From Daphnia carinata (Eukaryota; Arthropoda; Branchiopoda; Diplostraca; Daphniidae): a stretch of DNA of 64,000 bases. The notes under the pieces were generated by a model. The model worked only from the letters and a program-made list of their open reading frames with translations. It was not told the DNA's origin and made no database searches. Position 1 is the stretch's first letter. Every line of letters begins with the position of its first letter. The translations under genes were made by a program, and so were the position numbers. Shown piece by piece: positions 36,879 to 47,970 of the stretch. The stretch lies in the NCBI RefSeq assembly GCF_022539665.2, contig NC_081335.1:8122001-8186000 (forward strand), given 5' to 3'.

Positions 36879-37942
36879 CATTTCACATCAAAGGAAAACA
36901 AAATCTGTGTTTACTCAGTGCCATTCGGGAGGAAAATGAGATAGGATAATTGACGAGAGTGCACCCTATTGAAAAATTTTATGTTGTGCGAGACCAAGAG
37001 AAATTTATATCATTGCATTTTTTTTTTGACTGATGTGTAGTTTTTTAAATGGGAAAATTTGGATTTTCTTATGTCCCTTATACTCATTTATGAATTCCAC
37101 CTGTGATAGTTTATATTATTGTCTGAATCTCCTACTGCAATTTGATCTTCCTAATGGCGTAGTTGTAATAATAACTTGGCCCCTTTTTACTGCTAATCCA
37201 GAGAAAACGAATTTGAAATACATTGATATTGCGGAGTTAATGAAAGCGTTGCATACGACGTTTTGCCAATTCTTCCATATTCAACTTCCTCTTACGTAAT
37301 TTATTTCGTAACGCCGAAAAGTAAAACTACAGTATTTCGAATTAATCTCTGGTGAAATGCTACTATATTAAACGGATATTCCAATAAAAAATTTTAATGT
37401 CGATGAAGTATTCGCCCCACATGCAAGCGCCGTAAAAATACAATCTTGACCTGCAAAACCCACATTAAAAATTAAATGCAAACCTCCCCTTCTAGTGATG
37501 CAGGTACAGTTCTACTAAATTAAACGCAGAGAACGGTTTGCCGTTAGAAACACAACAAGAATTCATTTGTGATATGCAACTACATACTGCTTTAAAAACC
37601 TGGAACACGTCACCTAAAGAACATATTTCAAAACGTACAGGGAATCTTCGAAGAATCATGGTTGTTTAAGCTCCATTTCCGATTCAAATGTCGTCGAACC
37701 AAATTTTTTTGTTAATTAGTTAACTGAAAATTAACCAGTTAAAGCTTTACCGCGATAGAATTTATTGAGAAATGGTCGTCTGTCTTCGCTTTAGAACGCT
37801 GTCTTGTAGAGAAGGCGCTAGAAACTTGGGTAAAATGCAGGGACCCGCAGATCAGTATCGCATTTTACCCTAGTTTTCGATCCGCAGATTTTATAGTTGT
37901 TTACCTTAGCTTGTTTACTTTGTCGTCAGCTCCGTACCTAAG
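36879..37942. other. Spacer; 3' UTR of glucuronosyltransferase
   Basis: AT-rich DNA with an AATAAA near 37382. A frame at 37033-37299 has no domain or splice support. The promoter of the next gene probably lies at about 37800-37940. Confidence 0.45.
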
Positions 37943-38319
37943 ATGTTTCAATGGAAACCAAGTTTCCCACAAAAGCCGAGTCCTCCAACCATCGAGCAAC
38001 AGAATGAAGACATGAATAAATGTATCAACAACCTGGATGCGGTTAAAATGCAATACTTGCAAGGTAGGCTTCTTTATAACTGTAGTACAAAAAACAATTC
38101 TCTTATGATTTTGTACATGTTTCAGATAGTGAATTTTCGGCAAATGCTGAAACCAATACAAGTTTCCAGAAACTAGGAGACCTTCTTGCATATAAGAGGA
38201 ATGTTGATACTAATATCCAAGATTTGAATGACATGTTTCCAAGACTGATAAATATTTCCAAACAGCTACAAGATATGTCTGACAATGTGAGACTTAAGGC
38301 TTACCAATCAATAAAATAG
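37943..38319 (+). CDS. Small helical protein of unknown family
   Basis: Two exons (37943-38063 and 38126-38319) join in phase to 104 aa. The first 16 residues are Pro-rich (MFQWKPSFPQKPSPPT). The rest is polar and predicted helical with heptad-like spacing (LGDLLAYKRNVDTNIQDLND, then MFPRLINISKQLQDMSDNV). The size and character resemble small coiled-coil subunits of BLOC-1/BORC-type complexes, but I see no decisive motif and do not assign one. Its stop at 38319 lies 35 bp from the convergent archease stop, so the two 3' UTRs must overlap. Confidence 0.72.
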
Positions 38320-38353
38320 GGTCAAAGAGGGGCAAAGTTAGAGTTATTTATAT

Positions 38354-39054
38354 TCATATATCAATAATAACATAGACTGCATGCAAATTTGCAGTGTCAT
38401 GGATTTGCATGTTTGAATAAGTGATGGCCTTCACCTCAGTTCCTTGAGGATGTTTCTTCAAATCAAACATTTCTCCATAACCAGTGGCTATGATTTTGAA
38501 GTTGATACGGTCAAACTCTGTGATCTTCACTTTCTATGTGGAAGAGAAAATGTGTGATGTTATTCTTTTATTGTCTGCTGAATATTTTACCCTTGCAATA
38601 AAAAAGGGTTCTGCACTAAAAAGGAAGAGGAATTCATCTAGCAGATGGAAGAGCAATGACTGTAGATCCTCCCCCTGGGCTTCAATTTCATGCTTTTCCA
38701 AGATCTCCACTTTATCAATCTCAGTCATGTAACCAAACTAATTAACAATTCAGTGACAACCATAAAGACCATAAAGGTTAACAGCAATTTTACCATTGCC
38801 TGAGCACATTGTTCAAAAGCTTCTTCCAAGGAATCTCCCCAAGCATGTAGCCTATGAAAATTACAATTCCATCAACAAAAACAAAAAATAGGCAAGGATA
38901 CTTACTGAACATCAGCTGTGTGGTCCAAATCTAGAATGTACAATGATGACATTAGAATTCATTTTCAGATGTGACATTAATGCTCATTAGTTCATTACTT
39001 ACATTCATATTTAATAACGGGAATTTCCTTATCTTCTTTCGTTAATTCAGTCAT
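38354..39054 (-). CDS. ZBTB8OS: Archease (tRNA-ligase activating protein)
   Basis: Five exons (39054-39003, 38930-38906, 38851-38794, 38737-38591, 38533-38354) join in frame to 153 aa, the normal archease length. Motifs are YLDHTADVQLHAWGDSLEEA with metal-binding Asp residues, MFGYMTEIDKVEI, GEDLQSLLFHLLDEFLFLFS, and HPQGTEVKAITYSNMQI followed by a VIIDI C terminus. Archease lets the RtcB-type ligase turn over during tRNA splicing and, in animals, XBP1 mRNA splicing; it works with RtcB, DDX1 and partners. Exon 2 is only 25 nt. The annotation name in vertebrates (ZBTB8OS) refers to its neighbour there, not to a function. Confidence 0.93.
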
Positions 39055-41421
39055 TTAAATCGTTTCTTGCAAAAGATTGTCTGAGGAAAATTTAAATGTA
39101 GTTAGAATACAGTATGAAATTTTTTTTTGCATTGTAATTTTGTTTTTTAAATAAATTTTTAGTTAATTTTTTCATTATTTCTTTTTATTATCCCAAACCT
39201 TGTAAAAACGACTCAGAAGAAAAGCAGAGAAAAGGCAGATTCACGTTTTTAAACTTGAAGCAACACTTGCGAAAGCATGGAATCAAAACACAAGTGTTTT
39301 CCAGTTTCATCAGCTTCTTGAGGCAGTCGCTAGTTATCGCGGTGGAATCAAGAACTTATTTTTTTACCGCTAGGTGCTTTCCTATTTCTCGGGAAAAGGA
39401 ATCCAAATCCCAAATGGTTCTTGCCCTTCTCGAAGCGATAGCCACATCCAACGGTCTAGTGTAACTTCTCATTTTGTAGTGGAAATGGGAAATTAACGCC
39501 AGAGAATAAAGGAAAGGGTTCGTTGGCTGTCAATTCCCTACGTTCAAGCAACAGACTTGGATGGTCGTCATTGTTGCCTATTTTTAGGTATGAATAGTAG
39601 AAAACTGGTCAGTATTAATTGTTCTAACCTTGACTTTGTTTTATTTCAAGTCTCAACGTGGAGGACGGCTTTTTGCCTTAATTCTCTCTTCAACCGCCAT
39701 TGACTATTTGTTTCCACTCGCCGTTGGTTTTTCTACTTCAATGTGCTCAGGCATTAACCAGGTAAAAAACCTTATTATGAAAATTTTGTCTCGTCATAGA
39801 CTTCCATAGTAGCCAGACGTACCACCATCTTCTTAAAGCACAAAATATTAGGATCTGTGAAATGTTTGTACTGGCTTGATACCATTTGGCAAAATTAATT
39901 ATCTTACCATTTCCAGCTAGTTTTAAAGCCACTTTAGCCACTTTAGATGAACCTACACTGTTCCACTTAAAAGTAGAGAAAACTATAAATTGGCGATTAC
40001 AAGTTCTGTATTTTCATTATTGTTCTGACCAAACTGTGCTTATCCTCTAAAGATGAATGAGTTTAACAACTTTGGTCAGTCAGAATTAAGCTTCTTGAGG
40101 AAGCAGAAGCAGCAAGAATGTAGAGCAAAATCATCCAGTTCTTAACCAAAACAAATAGTATGTTTAATTGATTTGGCTCACAGGGAAATTTGCCAAAACG
40201 TTCGAATCGTTTTCAGCCGAGCAACAGTGTTGCGCATTGGCGAGCAAGTGGCCAAACTGAGTACGCAGTTGATTCTCGTGACTTTTCGCCTGCGAACAAG
40301 CAGTTATTTTTAACGTAGTTGGCTTGCATATTCGCGTTAACGAAAGCCCCTTGAGAAATTGCCCTGGTTACACCTATGCGTGCTCTTGACACGACAACAG
40401 TACGTACATGTGAACTATCGACTATAAAATCACTTAGATTGTGTTCCAGGTAAGTTGCTAAAAAGAAAACTGTGTGACCTGTTGACCTTGAGGCCTGTTT
40501 GACTAGAACCAAATTTGAGGTTAGTAGGTCAAGCCCTAATCCCCTATTTGTAGAAGGAAATAAAGCCATTGGTTTGGTCCAGAGATTCCTCTTACCTTGT
40601 ACTCGCCCTGTTGTACAAAAGAAAGCAAAGTTTTATTTTCCTATACTTGTGTATTTATCGTGGGTTACGATTACGCAAGTGGCTTGGATGACGAACATCA
40701 ACATTTCGTAACTATGTTTTTTTTTCTATCTTCTATTTTACATAGCGTTGCCAGGAGTGGCGGCACCGATACCTGGTAGCTCATTTGGGCAGCGAAGATT
40801 ATTGTCAAGCTCAGCATGAAAGTCAGAACGCCATGAACCGATAAAAAATTTGAATCAATAGAAATTCGCCAATTACATTCAGTGAATGGACTAAGACAAC
40901 AACGAAAGCGAGAAAGTAGTGCGTGCCGAATTCTTAAGTTGTGAGAGATTGTCCAACAAGTGACGAGACTCATCGCTGCGAGTCGCAAGTGCATTCGTGT
41001 ACACTTCTTTTTCCCTTTAACCCACTACTCCAGCAATCTGGCGTCACTGGATCGATTAGAGATATTCTTCCGGTCCGGCTTCCGGTTCCTCCGACGACGA
41101 CCATCAGCGGCCTTGCGGGCTGAAGGCTGGTGCACCAAAGGACAACCACCTTAATTCATCGACGCATCATCTTCTGTACAGAAGAAAATATTTTTCTAGT
41201 GACAGACTGTCTCCCCAAGTTTAGCGCCACCAGTTAGAGCAGTCTCTTTCTAAGTTGGGTCGATCGACCCTAGTGCCATCAACAAGTTTCTGGAGCATTG
41301 AAAAAAAGAAAAAAAGAAATTTTCATATTTAAAGAAAAAACAAAGAACAGATCTATCTATTTTTCTACGAAATATTTTTTTTTTTTTTTTTTGCCGTAAG
41401 TGTCTCGTACGTCGTAATATC
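39055..41421. other. Intergenic region with orphan exon-like pieces; PTP4A 5' leader
   Basis: At 39654-39762 a stretch between TTTCAAG and CAG|GTAAAA reads SQRGGRLFALILSSTAIDYL and on to MCSGINQ, which looks membrane-like. No matching upstream exon in phase was found. The minus frame at 40213-40569 (118 codons) and others lack support. The GC-richer 40940-41160 is probably the untranslated first exon and promoter of PTP4A. TAGCGCCACCAGTTAG near 41222 resembles an insect CTCF site. Confidence 0.4.
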
Positions 41422-41587
41422 AGCCGCCCCTAAGTTGGCTTTTCTGGTGTTGTGCGACGGAATGCATCCAGAGTCGTGTTCCGTCAATTCAGTGTATCCC
41501 ATCCAATCTGGTTCGCATCTGCTCTATCCTCAAAAGAAGAGAGTGAATGAAATTGTGGCCGACAAGGACAGCGATTGCAAGCCAACA

Positions 41588-42324
41588 ATGAACACCATGA
41601 GACAGAAAATCATCCGACCTGCTCCTTCTGAAATCTCCTATAAGGAAATGCGCTTCCTCATCACCGACCGTCCCACCGACCAGACGATAACAAACTTCAT
41701 TGAAGTATGAATTTTTTTTTTTTAATTTATTAATTCATTTTGATTTAATCTGTTTTCTTTTTTTTTTTTTTTTTGAATTGAAAATAGGAATTGAAAAAGC
41801 ACAATGTCCTGGATGTCGTGCGTGTGTGCGAACCAACCTACAAAGTCGAAGAGCTTCGTAAGGAAGGAATCGACGTTACTGATTTGGTCTTTGATGACGG
41901 CACATTTCCTCCATCTGAAATTGTCGAACAGTGGTTTGACCTTCTTCGAAGACGGTGAATTCATTATCTCCGATTCATCCTGTTGTTATACTTAAAAATT
42001 TTGTTTGTTATGAAAGATTTGGCGCTGATCCAACCTCATGTGTCGCCGTTCACTGCGTGGCCGGCTTGGGAAGAGCACCTGTTTTGGTCGCGTTAGCCCT
42101 AATTGAGCTGGGAATGAAATATGAGGATGCTGTCGAACTTATCCGAGAGTACGTTTCCTTTTTAAAACACAGTTGATTTTGAAATCTAACTTGATTTTTT
42201 GAAATGTAGAAAACGTCGTGGTGCCATCAATTCCAAGCAGTTGGCGTACCTGGAAAAATATCGTCCGAAATCACGTCTCAAGTTCCGAAATGGACACGCC
42301 AAAAATGGTTGCTGCATACAGTAA
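41588..42324 (+). CDS. PTP4A1: PRL-type protein tyrosine phosphatase (PTP4A)
   Basis: Four exons (41588-41704, 41788-41954, 42017-42148, 42210-42324) join in frame to 176 aa. The active-site loop is [12 protein letters not shown] with catalytic Cys about 108 and Arg about 114. The general acid Asp is in FDDGTFPP, and Cys about 53 is the usual redox partner. The C terminus is a basic stretch and a CAAX box, CCIQ, for farnesylation and membrane attachment. PRL proteins bind CNNM magnesium transporters and promote growth signalling. The start at 41588 (MNTMRQK) matches other PRLs. An in-frame ATG at 41462 could add 42 residues. Confidence 0.95.
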
Positions 42325-43325
42325 TCTTGCCAACACGAGAGCTGAGAAAAAAAACAAGCAAACTAAACGTTGGATGGCTCTTCCGTTCCCCAGTCATTAT
42401 CGATAATCTACTCGACATTAAGGATAAATCAATAAAAACAAGAAATATGAGGATATGTGACACATAGTCCTCGCCTCCCCCACTCCTTCCCCAAATTCAA
42501 AAAAAGACCTATCTGCTTTGTACGACAATTAGTTCATTTTCTTTTCTTTTTTTTTGTTGCGGTTTCCCGGTTGTATTTCATTTCGAAATTCACGTTCATG
42601 GATTAGCATGTCTTTGTTTGAAAATGCACGAAAGACCTTCCGAGTCTTTTAATCTGGTGTAATCAAATCTTCCCTCTTTCTCTGTTCTACTTCTGATCCG
42701 GTGTCGTCCTACCGCTTCCCCCCAAAAAATTGTGTGGGCTTCGGCTGGCCCTTTTTTTGGCTTGATCTTCTTGTACTACTGTCTTTTTTTTTTGTTGTTG
42801 CCACCCGACTTTTCAACCCTTAATTGTAATCTTTTTTTTTATAGATTTGTGGATCTCTGTCTGAATTTCTTTTTTTAAATTTTCATTTCACACTTCACTT
42901 TCCTGCTCACAATTTGCTTACCAACTTGAGTGATCTTGGTTGTTTTTCGCTTTGTTTCACTCTGTTTGGATTTCTTTTCCGTGAATCAAATGAATTTGGA
43001 AGGCGTCAAGCCAAAAATAGGGGACAGTCGGAATTGGTAAAGCGTCTTCGTTTTTTCTTTTTTCATGAAACAAACAAATCCCCTTTTCTCGAAACTGTGT
43101 GTACAACGGCGTTTGTGCCACCGTCTTGTGTGTGCTGTCCAGTCTGGAAAAGCAAATACACTCGCTTCAAGCGTCACTTACGACTTACTTTCTTCACGAT
43201 TTGGATCGCTTCAAAGAATTTTTTATGTATTACTCTATTAATGGGGCACCGCCGATCGATTTGTTCGTATAATAAACACATTCATAGCGCTGTTCCCAAT
43301 TGCTGCTACTGTTGCTTCCACTGGA
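42325..43325. other. PTP4A 3' UTR and decayed tail of the mini-Mesh gene
   Basis: AATAAA near 42430 fits the PTP4A 3' end. The T-rich stretch to 43230 shows no gene. On the minus strand 43325-43240 is homologous to the coding tail of the full Mesh gene but lies after a nonsense codon and is out of frame. Confidence 0.6.
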
Positions 43326-45263
43326 CTAGCTTTCGGTTGGGCTGACTTTAACAGCACTGGACGTGCTGCCCTGGTTACTGCCACGATCGAAAGTCGAAAT
43401 AATACTTGCATTTGTTTCCCTTCCTTTATCAGGTGGCGAGGATCGAATCGAGCCGATTTCTGAACTAAACGGACTCGTGCTGTCGCTTTCTTTCGTCTTC
43501 GAACCGGATTCGACATGAGCAGGTGCGGAGCCTTTGGCAGAAATGCTGAGGACGTAGAGCGATGTGTCGTTCAATGAGTGAGGAGAATTCGCTACATTGT
43601 AACTACCGAGCTGTCCTCGGCAGTGACGGTAGAACAGTATCATTTTCGACATCATTTTCGACATCAGTTTCCACAGCATATCTAGGATACACGTAAAGAG
43701 CAGAAAGCAATACGCGACGGCCGCAATAAACGCAATCCAAATGAAGATGTCGGCGTACACATTTTGAAACGCTGTTTTAATTAAAGAAACGTAAGTGTTG
43801 GGTAAAAAGTGTTGGTAATCTCGTAAGAATGTCAACGTACTTTCATCGTCAAAGAAGTTTCCACTCATGTCACGTCTATCGATTCGGAAAACATGGCGTC
43901 CAGGTATTCGGTTAGCGTATCCTTTGTATTCGTAAGCTTTCGTGCCGTTGCCGGCATTGAAGCCCACCTACGGCAGTCGACAAACTTATTATAAATTATG
44001 GCAACTTGCACGAAAAAAGCTTTTCGAGGCTTACAAAAGCTGGGACACCTCCTTGGCCAGTGTTAGTGTCGCCTCCGGCTTCAGCATGCGTAGTCCAACC
44101 AAGATGGGCGTAGTTAAACATGGCGTAGGTAACAACTTCGTCCGTGACAATGACGGCTTGGAAAGTGTTTGTCTATAACCAGGTAATTTTTAGTTTGTGA
44201 TGCACTCAGATTCTGGGGAAACATTAACTTACAATTTCCAATGCGTTAAATCCACCAACAAAGCTGACATTCTTCCAGGTGGCAATAATGGCGTGTTTTG
44301 GAAAAAAGTTTGGTTCGGAAAAAGCCTCCCGAATGTCCCACTTAATTCTCTCTCTCAGTTTAACACCTGATTCATCGAATCTAGCGGGTAAATCACGCTC
44401 TAACCTACAAATTTTATTGCGTAATGTAATTGCTTGATTCATTTCGAATTCAGTTTAGTTGAACGATGTTAACTGGTTTTAGCCTACCGAAAGTAAACAC
44501 CAGGCGCCCTCTTGTCTTGATCGCTCTCCTTCGCTCTACCAATGCGCCAGCGACTGTAGAAAGGGCTGATAAACGATGGACCGTTATCTACTGGCCAAGT
44601 TTGAACGGGGAACTGCAGGGGTGGCAATGGGGGCGATCCCATTGGATCACTGAAGCTGAGGAAACCATGGATAGAAATCTGGTACGGGCAAAGTCATAAT
44701 TCACTAATTACTTGATAAACTCAATGCAGGTGACAATGAGATCAACTTACCCATATGGAATCAAACTTCGAACCTGAGAAAGGAAGCCAGAAATTGAGTT
44801 GCTTCTGAACTTGGGCGCTATTGTCGTTGATCTCCCTCACGCGATCACCATTTTCCCCGTTCGCGTCTTTGTCGTAATACGGGTACATGTTCTCTTTACG
44901 GATTTCATCTAGTTCCTCTTTCTTCAAATCGTACGACTGTTGAGGTTGGTAGGCGGGGTCATTTAATTGGAGTTGCCTTTCAACTCGAGAAGGAGCCAAT
45001 CTGGATGTCATAAGATCTTCAAAATCCAAATTTAAAAAGAATTAGGAAAAAGGTAAAACTACACGTCACTTTCTCTTTATGCATTACAGATATATTACAT
45101 TTGGACGTATATATAAAAGATAGAATATTGGTTTACCGTTGTTTATTTTTGCCGATTCGATATCAAAATCGTCCTCACACGGGCCTTCCTGTTCGGAAGC
45201 ATTTGCAGTCAACAAGCATGCGGCCAAAGCCACAAAAACAAAAATCTTACATCGATTATCCAT
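43326..45263 (-). CDS. Mini-Mesh: NIDO-domain membrane protein, truncated Mesh paralogue
   Basis: Seven exons (45263-45137, 45016-44751, 44678-44488, 44404-44233, 44172-44035, 43967-43841, 43771-43326) join in frame to 488 aa. The signal peptide is [19 protein letters not shown]. Residues 44-340 copy the N-terminal linker and NIDO domain of Mesh ([58 protein letters not shown]). After the exon ending FFDDE, where Mesh continues with its IPT-like, AMOP, vWD and sushi parts, this gene jumps to a different membrane segment ([20 protein letters not shown]). It then has a Ser-rich tail homologous to the long tail of full Mesh ([13 protein letters not shown]). The tail stops at a TAG where full Mesh has TCG (Ser). 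Exon 6 lacks 14 codons present in full Mesh. The product could sit in junctions as a dimer partner or decoy; this is inference. Confidence 0.82.
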
Positions 45264-47970
45264 GGCCTTCAACTTCTGAGTTACTAACTGTTCACCAACT
45301 AGCCCTACTTGTAAAATGATCGAGTATTTACAAGGAGAAAATTTTTTTAGTAATGACATCCACAGCACTAAAATTCTTATCTGAAAAAAAAAAACTACAA
45401 TACACAACAGAAGAAATGGATTACCTGCTGCGAATTTTCTTGTTTTAACCCGCTTGAGACAGGTTAGGCAACCACAAATTTTCGGCCCCTCGGTGTCTCG
45501 TGCTGGATTTTTTTCCCGTCTATTAATTATGCCCTTAGAATGGACGGGTTTTCTTCATTAGAAAGGTAAAGTAGTGCTCTTAATCTTTCTGATTTTTAAC
45601 TTAGAATTCCTTCACGGGCATTATAGCAAATGTCACAGATTTTAAATTATTTCTCCCCTTTTATTACCCCACATATTGTAAGGAACGGCCAGTCGTATTC
45701 CTTACATTCTCGGTTTGCCCAGTTGCAAACCGAAAACCAAACCGCAGTCGAAAATGGCTAAACCGAACCGACTTAGTACATAATTTTTCCCGATAAACCG
45801 CTAGGGCTCCAGCGAATGAACGATAACGACCATTTCGGTTTGCCCCGATAAAAGACGATCGGGGTTTGATTTTGATAATAATATTAAAATAGTCTTAGAT
45901 ATTTATAATATGAAATTCCCATAGCTGCTAACGCATACAAATTTCCGCCATAGAGCATTATTTTCTCAGATGTTGGGATATATATAAATATATATGGTAG
46001 TGCACTGTAGTGTGAAAAAATCTGTAGATGAATCCTGAATATACTGACTGCGATTTACCATTTGCTCTATTTTATTCTTCTAAAGTACGGTGACGTACCG
46101 CAACATTTTGATGCTTTAAAAATATGCATTAAATAATTGTTAGTGGGTTATCCAATATTTAAAATGCATCTCTACTCTATAAAGCAACACGGGTTCTGAG
46201 TGCGCGGGTAAAACTAACTAAACTAAAACTAAGAAAAAATGCGTTAAAATACGCTAACGCCTACTATGCCCCGGTCCCAAAGTTACTAGTGATAAAAAGA
46301 ACCGTGCAACATTTGATGCTCTAAAAATATGCATTAAATAATTGTTAGTGGGTTATCCAATATTTAAAATGCATCTCTACTCTATAAAGCAACACGGGTT
46401 CTGAGTGAGCGGGTAAAACTAACTAAACTAAAACTAAGAAAAACATGCGTTAAAATAGTCCCAAAGTTACTAGTGATAAAAAGAACCGTGAGGGAATTTT
46501 TTAAAAATTACAGATAGGACTGCTTTTAAAGAAGCTTCTGGATAGTTCTATATCTCCAATGCATTATACCTCTTTCAATATGAAGGGTGAAGATTAGTCC
46601 TATTTCTCGAGAATTGCCTATGGGTCACTGTATAACGTCACGTCCGATATCACGAATGGTTTGCGATATGTGTTTCACCCAACTGCGTCACCCCACCACC
46701 AATTCTTCACCCGGCTATATAGGAAAAAGATTTCTAAATCGCGTTGACGAAATGTCAGAGATTTAATTGCTTGTAACTTAATTAATTCTTATCAAAATTT
46801 ATTATGTCTTGCGAAGCCTTACACACTTCAATTTACTTAACAAAGTTCATTAAAAGAATTTTTAAAATTTTGGGTCTTTGATTGGTGATTTTTTTTTCAC
46901 GTTTTATTGTAGCGGGTTTCGAGGACTACCAAGGGGCGCTGTTGAAAACCCCGATACCTTCTGAGTCGCTTACCCGACCCGTACGGAACGGTAAGCTTGA
47001 GTTTTGCCGATGCCCAAATCCTAGCTTCATCAAGCTTCGCCGTCGCTAGCTTGCAAATACTGATACAGTTTTAAAAATGTTTCACGAAAATAGCGCAAAA
47101 CAATTAACTGTTGCGGAAAGGTCTGTGGTAACGGGGCCTGGTACTCATTAAATCAAATTTCATGGGGGGGGGGGGGAATTTGCAGTGGTACAATTTTTTT
47201 TTCTGAACGATACAATAGAAACGGAGAAAAATAAATTCCTATCATAACTAATGCTTGTTTTGAGTTTTTATACTAAATAATTTATATTTTTCTAACTCCC
47301 TTTTTTTAGCTAACACTAATTTCAATACCACTGACTAATAAAATTAAATTGCCTAAAATTGTTAGCGGTGCAAATTAACCAGGACGGAGCCAATTGGTTC
47401 TCGTAAGCTAAAGGGCAAGCCTGCGAATTCATAGCTTGCACAAGTTAATTTTAAGTCGCTGACGCCTTTTCATGAAGACTCACGACTTAATTTTTTAACG
47501 TTTTGTATCTTTTAAAATACTTTAGCCCAGCGAATTAATAATAACGACAATTTTGATTAGCTGTTTATTAATGAATTTTTTTAGGGAGATGAGTTTCACA
47601 AGCTTGGCATGTCGAAACTAATTGAAACTCTAAAGGATGACGGATTCCGTTGCAAGTGATTAAGTATCAGTTTCGATCGATGATTTGGAATTTTTGTGTG
47701 AAAATGTAAATATTGGTTTAACACTAATTATTCATGTTTATTTTAAAACATTTTTTTTTTGTCTTTTTTTTTGGGGGGGGGGGCCTGCGTTTCATCGACG
47801 CTGGGCTTTTCGTTACGCCTCGGTCTCAATCGAAGGTGACGAGTGCGGGGAAATCCTTACATTTTGGGCCGTGGCGCTGGGAATACTACGCGGTGGTTTT
47901 CTGCAAGTAATTACATTTTCCGATTGTAGAAAAAAACAAACAAAAACTTGAGCGTTTTAAACTAACGAAT
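45264..47970. other. Spacer between the two Mesh-family genes
   Basis: Noncoding DNA with a short inverted repeat CGGTTTGC...GCAAACCG near 45711-45732, a tandem duplication (listed separately), and G-runs at 47165 and 47773. No exon of either gene was recognised here. Confidence 0.55.
46101..46490. repeat. Two-copy tandem duplication, about 206 and 184 bp
   Basis: Unit 1 (46101-46306) and unit 2 (46307-46490) both run from CAACATTTTGATGC (or a close form) to AGTGATAAAAAGAACCGTG. They are nearly identical. Unit 2 lacks about 23 bp (CGCTAACGCCTACTATGC and neighbours). Confidence 0.92.

Noticed and set aside
40213-40569. 118-codon minus frame
   Set aside because: No signal, domain or splice support; not matched by any family I know.
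42914-43345. 143-codon plus frame
   Set aside because: It runs through T-rich UTR and antisense to the mini-Mesh tail.
43238-43516. 92-codon minus frame at the end of mini-Mesh
   Set aside because: It is an out-of-frame reading of the tail exon; the homologous frame is the one that ends at 43326.
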